DNA of 64,000 bases from positions 31,268-95,267 of the forward strand of contig JAMNXQ010000003.1 in NCBI GenBank assembly GCA_023653075.1, given 5' to 3'. The position numbers and the translations under genes were made by a program. Every line of letters begins with the position of its first letter. Positions within the stretch are counted from its first letter, which is position 1. Of this stretch, positions 62,000-64,000 are shown in pieces. The notes under the pieces were generated by a model. It made no database searches. It worked only from the letters and a program-made list of their open reading frames with translations, and was not told the origin of the DNA. The DNA comes from Algoriphagus sp. Lineage in GTDB: Bacteria > Bacteroidota > Bacteroidia > Cytophagales > Cyclobacteriaceae.

Positions 62000-63460
62000 A
62001 TGAAAAATAAAAAACAAAACCAGGGAGAAAACTCCAGAAGGGACTTTATAAAAAGTTCAGCACTCGCTTTTGCAGGAATTACACTCATCCCAAGGCATGT
62101 ACTGGGTGGGCCTGGCTTTATCGCTCCTAGTGACAAACTAAGAGTAGCATCCATTGGCATCGGAGGAATGGGCTATGGTGATCTTTCTGGAGTGCATAAA
62201 AGCGGCAAAGTTGATATCATCGCCCTATGTGATGTAGATGACACTCGCGCAGCCCAAGGAAGAAAAGATCATGCCAAGGCAAACTACTACAAGGATTACC
62301 GGATCATGCTCGAAAAAGAGGAGAAAAATATCGATGCAGTGACCGTTTCCACCCCCGATCACATGCACGCCGTACAAGCCATGATGGCCATGAAAATGGG
62401 CAAGCATGTGTATGTACAAAAACCTCTCTCCCACGACATCTATGAAGCTCGGATGCTTACGCGGGCAGCAGAAAAGTATAAGGTAGTCACCCAAATGGGC
62501 AATCAGGGTTCATCCGGTGATGGAGTACGCAAAATGGTGGAATGGTATGAAGCAGGCTTAATTGGTGAAGCCACCAAGGTATGGTCTTGGACCAATCGTC
62601 CCGTATGGCCTCAGGGGATTCCTTGGCCAAGTACGCCAGTGACTCCTCCAGCAGATCTAGATTGGGACCTTTGGTTGGGAACGGCTCCTTACAAGGATTA
62701 TGTGGGCAATCTAGTACCCTTCAACTGGAGAGGCTGGTGGGATTATGGAACAGGAGCATTGGGAGATATGGCTTGTCATATCATGGAGCCACCTTTCCGA
62801 GTTTTGGGCTTAGGATATCCCAAGTCTGCTGAATGCTCTGTAGGATCTGTGTATGTAGGTGAATTTAAGCGAGGTCATTTTCCTGAAAGCTGCCCTCCAT
62901 CTTCACACATTACTTTACGATTTGATCGTCCTGGAAAGGATGATTTGGAATTCCATTGGATGGATGGCGGCATACAGCCTACCCGACCAGAGGAGTTGGG
63001 TCCAAATGAAATGATGGGTGACGGTGGCAATGGTGTGATCATCGAAGGAACAAAAGGCAAAATGATGTGCTCCACCTATGGCGCGAATCCTCAGCTATTG
63101 CCTACATCCAAAACCAAGGATATTACAGTAAAGGAGTCACTGTATCGAGTACCAGGAGGTGATCGAGGCCACTATGACAACTGGGTGAATGCTTGTATTG
63201 CAGGCTTCGGTTCCACTGAATTTAAGCAACTCAGCTCCCCTTTCTCAATCGCTGGTCCGCTAACAGAATCTGTACTGATGGGTAATTTAGCTATTCGTAG
63301 CTACGACTACCAGGTTCCTCGTGCAGGTGCTGCAAATCAAATGGATTACCCTGGCCGAGGCATCAAACTGCTTTGGGATGGTCCAAATATGAAAATCACC
63401 AATTTCGAACCAGCAAATCAGTTTATAACTCGAAATTATAGACCTGGATATACCTTGTAA
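62000..63460 (+). CDS. Exported Gfo/Idh/MocA family oxidoreductase
   Basis: 486 residues. A twin-arginine signal (SRRDFIKSSALAFAGITLIP) is followed by a NAD(P)-binding Rossmann domain with VASIGIGGMGYGD (about residues 49-61), CDVDDTR and HVYVQKPLSHDIYEA, in which the lysine is the usual EKP-type catalytic position, and a C-terminal substrate domain with WDYGTGALGDMACHIMEPPF. Such exported oxidoreductases, often with a tightly bound cofactor, act on sugars in the periplasm of Bacteroidota; substrate unknown. Divergent from the fusion gene with 195 bases between their starts. Confidence 0.92.
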   Translation: MKNKKQNQGENSRRDFIKSSALAFAGITLIPRHVLGGPGFIAPSDKLRVASIGIGGMGYGDLSGVHKSGKVDIIALCDVDDTRAAQGRKDHAKANYYKDYRIMLEKEEKNIDAVTVSTPDHMHAVQAMMAMKMGKHVYVQKPLSHDIYEARMLTRAAEKYKVVTQMGNQGSSGDGVRKMVEWYEAGLIGEATKVWSWTNRPVWPQGIPWPSTPVTPPADLDWDLWLGTAPYKDYVGNLVPFNWRGWWDYGTGALGDMACHIMEPPFRVLGLGYPKSAECSVGSVYVGEFKRGHFPESCPPSSHITLRFDRPGKDDLEFHWMDGGIQPTRPEELGPNEMMGDGGNGVIIEGTKGKMMCSTYGANPQLLPTSKTKDITVKESLYRVPGGDRGHYDNWVNACIAGFGSTEFKQLSSPFSIAGPLTESVLMGNLAIRSYDYQVPRAGAANQMDYPGRGIKLLWDGPNMKITNFEPANQFITRNYRPGYTL

Positions 63461-63690
63461 AAATATTTATGATACATGTCACCCTTACCCAACCTGGTTG
63501 GGTGACATTTCAACTATATCTTATCGACAATAATCCTACCACCCTTTCTGGGTATTAATTAAATCCTATTCATGGAATAATCACTAGTTATTTCAGCTGG
63601 CACCATTTTACTAGAATCATTTCATCCCTTCGGGATTGGGTAGGTTATACGATGAAAGCCGAGAGGGAAAATTATTAAAAGAATTAATAT
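63461..63690. other. Intergenic region after the oxidoreductase gene
   Basis: It holds a likely terminator (63477-63507) and otherwise short hairpins such as ATCCC-TTC-GGGAT (near 63627-63639). No gene is visible. Repeat copy D and an insertion sequence follow. Confidence 0.5.
63477..63507 (+). terminator. Possible terminator of the oxidoreductase gene
   Basis: TGTCACCC (63477-63484) pairs with GGGTGACA (63500-63507) and the loop can pair further (CCAACCTGGTTGG). The T run after it is short, so termination may be weak. Confidence 0.5.
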
Positions 63691-63828
63691 GATTATCCGC
63701 AATAATGCTAGTAACTCAGCATATTTGTTCAAAACCGCAACTAATTTGTTGACAAACTACGGTCCACAGCTCTCTTAATTCAGCATCAACCCTTTTTTTC
63801 TCTGGATAGTGGTTAAAAACCGGATAAG
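63691..63828 (+). repeat. Dispersed GCGGATAA element, copy D
   Basis: About 138 bases from GATTATCCGC (63691-63700) to CGGATAAGC (63821-63829). More diverged than copies A-C but with the same order of blocks: ATAATGCTAGTAACTCAGC, then GGTCCACAGCTC, then a T run. Oriented like copy C, downstream of the oxidoreductase gene. Confidence 0.6.
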
Positions 63829-63855
63829 CATAAGAATTAAAATCCCGCCCCCAAA

Positions 63856-64000
63856 GAGGCTGTCTCAAAAGTCTCTTAAAATTAGAAGGCTAGTCGATTT
63901 CTCGGCTAGCCTTTCTTGTTTAACTCAAAATTGTTATTTTGAGGTGTGCAAAAACAAGACACGAATATAGTCTTTAAAGACTACACGACCAACCAGCTGA
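63856..64000 (+). mobile_element. Left end of an IS1182-family insertion sequence (cut by window edge)
   Basis: GAGGCTGTCTCAAAAGTCTC at 63856 is a terminal inverted repeat of the IS1182 type. A hairpin AAGGCTAG / CTAGCCTT (63886-63893 and 63906-63913) follows, as found ahead of transposase genes where it limits read-through. The transposase gene begins at 63946. The right end lies outside the window. Confidence 0.8.
63946..64000 (+). CDS. IS1182-family transposase, N-terminus (cut by window edge)
   Basis: From GTG 63946 the frame reads VQKQDTNIVFKDYTTNQL to the window end; with the initiator as Met this is the typical IS1182-type start in Bacteroidota. An in-frame TGA at 63940-63942 rules out an earlier start, and GAGGT lies just ahead as a possible ribosome site. 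DDE transposase; the catalytic part lies beyond the window. Confidence 0.82.
   Translation, partial: MQKQDTNIVFKDYTTNQL

Noticed and set aside
1-64000. CRISPR array, tRNA or rRNA genes
   Set aside because: No regularly spaced direct repeats and no cloverleaf or rRNA-like sequence were found in the intergenic gaps.

Overview
The window looks like chromosome of a Bacteroidota bacterium of the order Cytophagales, most probably Cyclobacteriaceae (Algoriphagus-like); the genus is an inference. Reasons: gldC (gliding motility), the ftsX-DUF3098-truB-ribF order, families largely confined to Bacteroidota (DUF2452, DUF4301, GIN/DUF2807), a SusC-like TonB receptor with a carboxypeptidase-regulatory-like N-terminus, weak Shine-Dalgarno sequences, and promoters of the Bacteroidota type (TTG, 20 bases, TAnnTTTG). 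I see no rRNA, tRNA or CRISPR. Gene density is high and most of the window is core chromosome.

Layout. 1-5.8 kb: pdeM, ftsX, DUF3098, truB, ribF, scoA, scoB and gldC, tightly packed on the + strand. 6.1-9.2 kb: a large TonB-dependent receptor. 9.4-13.4 kb: a POT peptide transporter, ATP-dependent PEP carboxykinase and a cyclophilin. 13.6-21.1 kb (- strand): a neutral-ceramidase-like protein, a TrmH-type methyltransferase, parC, parE and a small membrane protein. 21.2-26.9 kb: lipoprotein, ROK kinase, YkgJ-type protein, CvfB-like S1 protein, 3-hydroxybutyryl-CoA dehydrogenase, deoxynucleoside kinase, and a - strand operon of a 49-residue membrane protein, a DUF2452 protein and a gene broken by an in-frame amber codon. 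27.2-32.5 kb: S9 peptidase overlapping gamma-glutamyltransferase, then a secreted sugar-phosphate-isomerase-like protein. 32.5-40.8 kb: DUF1684, methionine aminotransferase, a lipoprotein followed by pxpABC (5-oxoprolinase), DUF4301, a WYL regulator with an array of operator half-sites, and a Rieske lipoprotein. 40.9-57.7 kb: smc, a PAP2 phosphatase, surface proteins, a bile-acid-symporter-family protein overlapping plsC, hppD, a phosphohexomutase, an AstE/AspA-type protein, murB, dCMP deaminase, and small or unknown proteins including a 68-residue hyperacidic one. 57.7-63.5 kb: glycerate kinase, a GH20 hexosaminidase fused in frame to an AGCS sodium:alanine symporter, and a secreted Gfo/Idh/MocA oxidoreductase. 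The right edge enters an IS1182-family insertion sequence.

The most unusual item is the 989-residue GH20-AGCS fusion (58835-61804): a lipoprotein glycosidase and a complete sodium/amino-acid symporter on one chain, overlapping the glycerate kinase gene by 4 bases. Next come a family of four dispersed elements of about 140-165 bp with GCGGATAA-type inverted ends (13.4, 33.4, 37.5 and 63.7 kb), all in the same orientation relative to the neighbouring gene; an amber-interrupted gene; an 18-bp perfect palindrome ahead of the S9 peptidase; and the operator array of the WYL regulator. Many genes handle peptides and amino acids (POT transporter, S9 peptidase, GGT, pxpABC, methionine aminotransferase, hppD, the symporter), which fits a peptide-feeding, carbon-polymer-degrading heterotroph.
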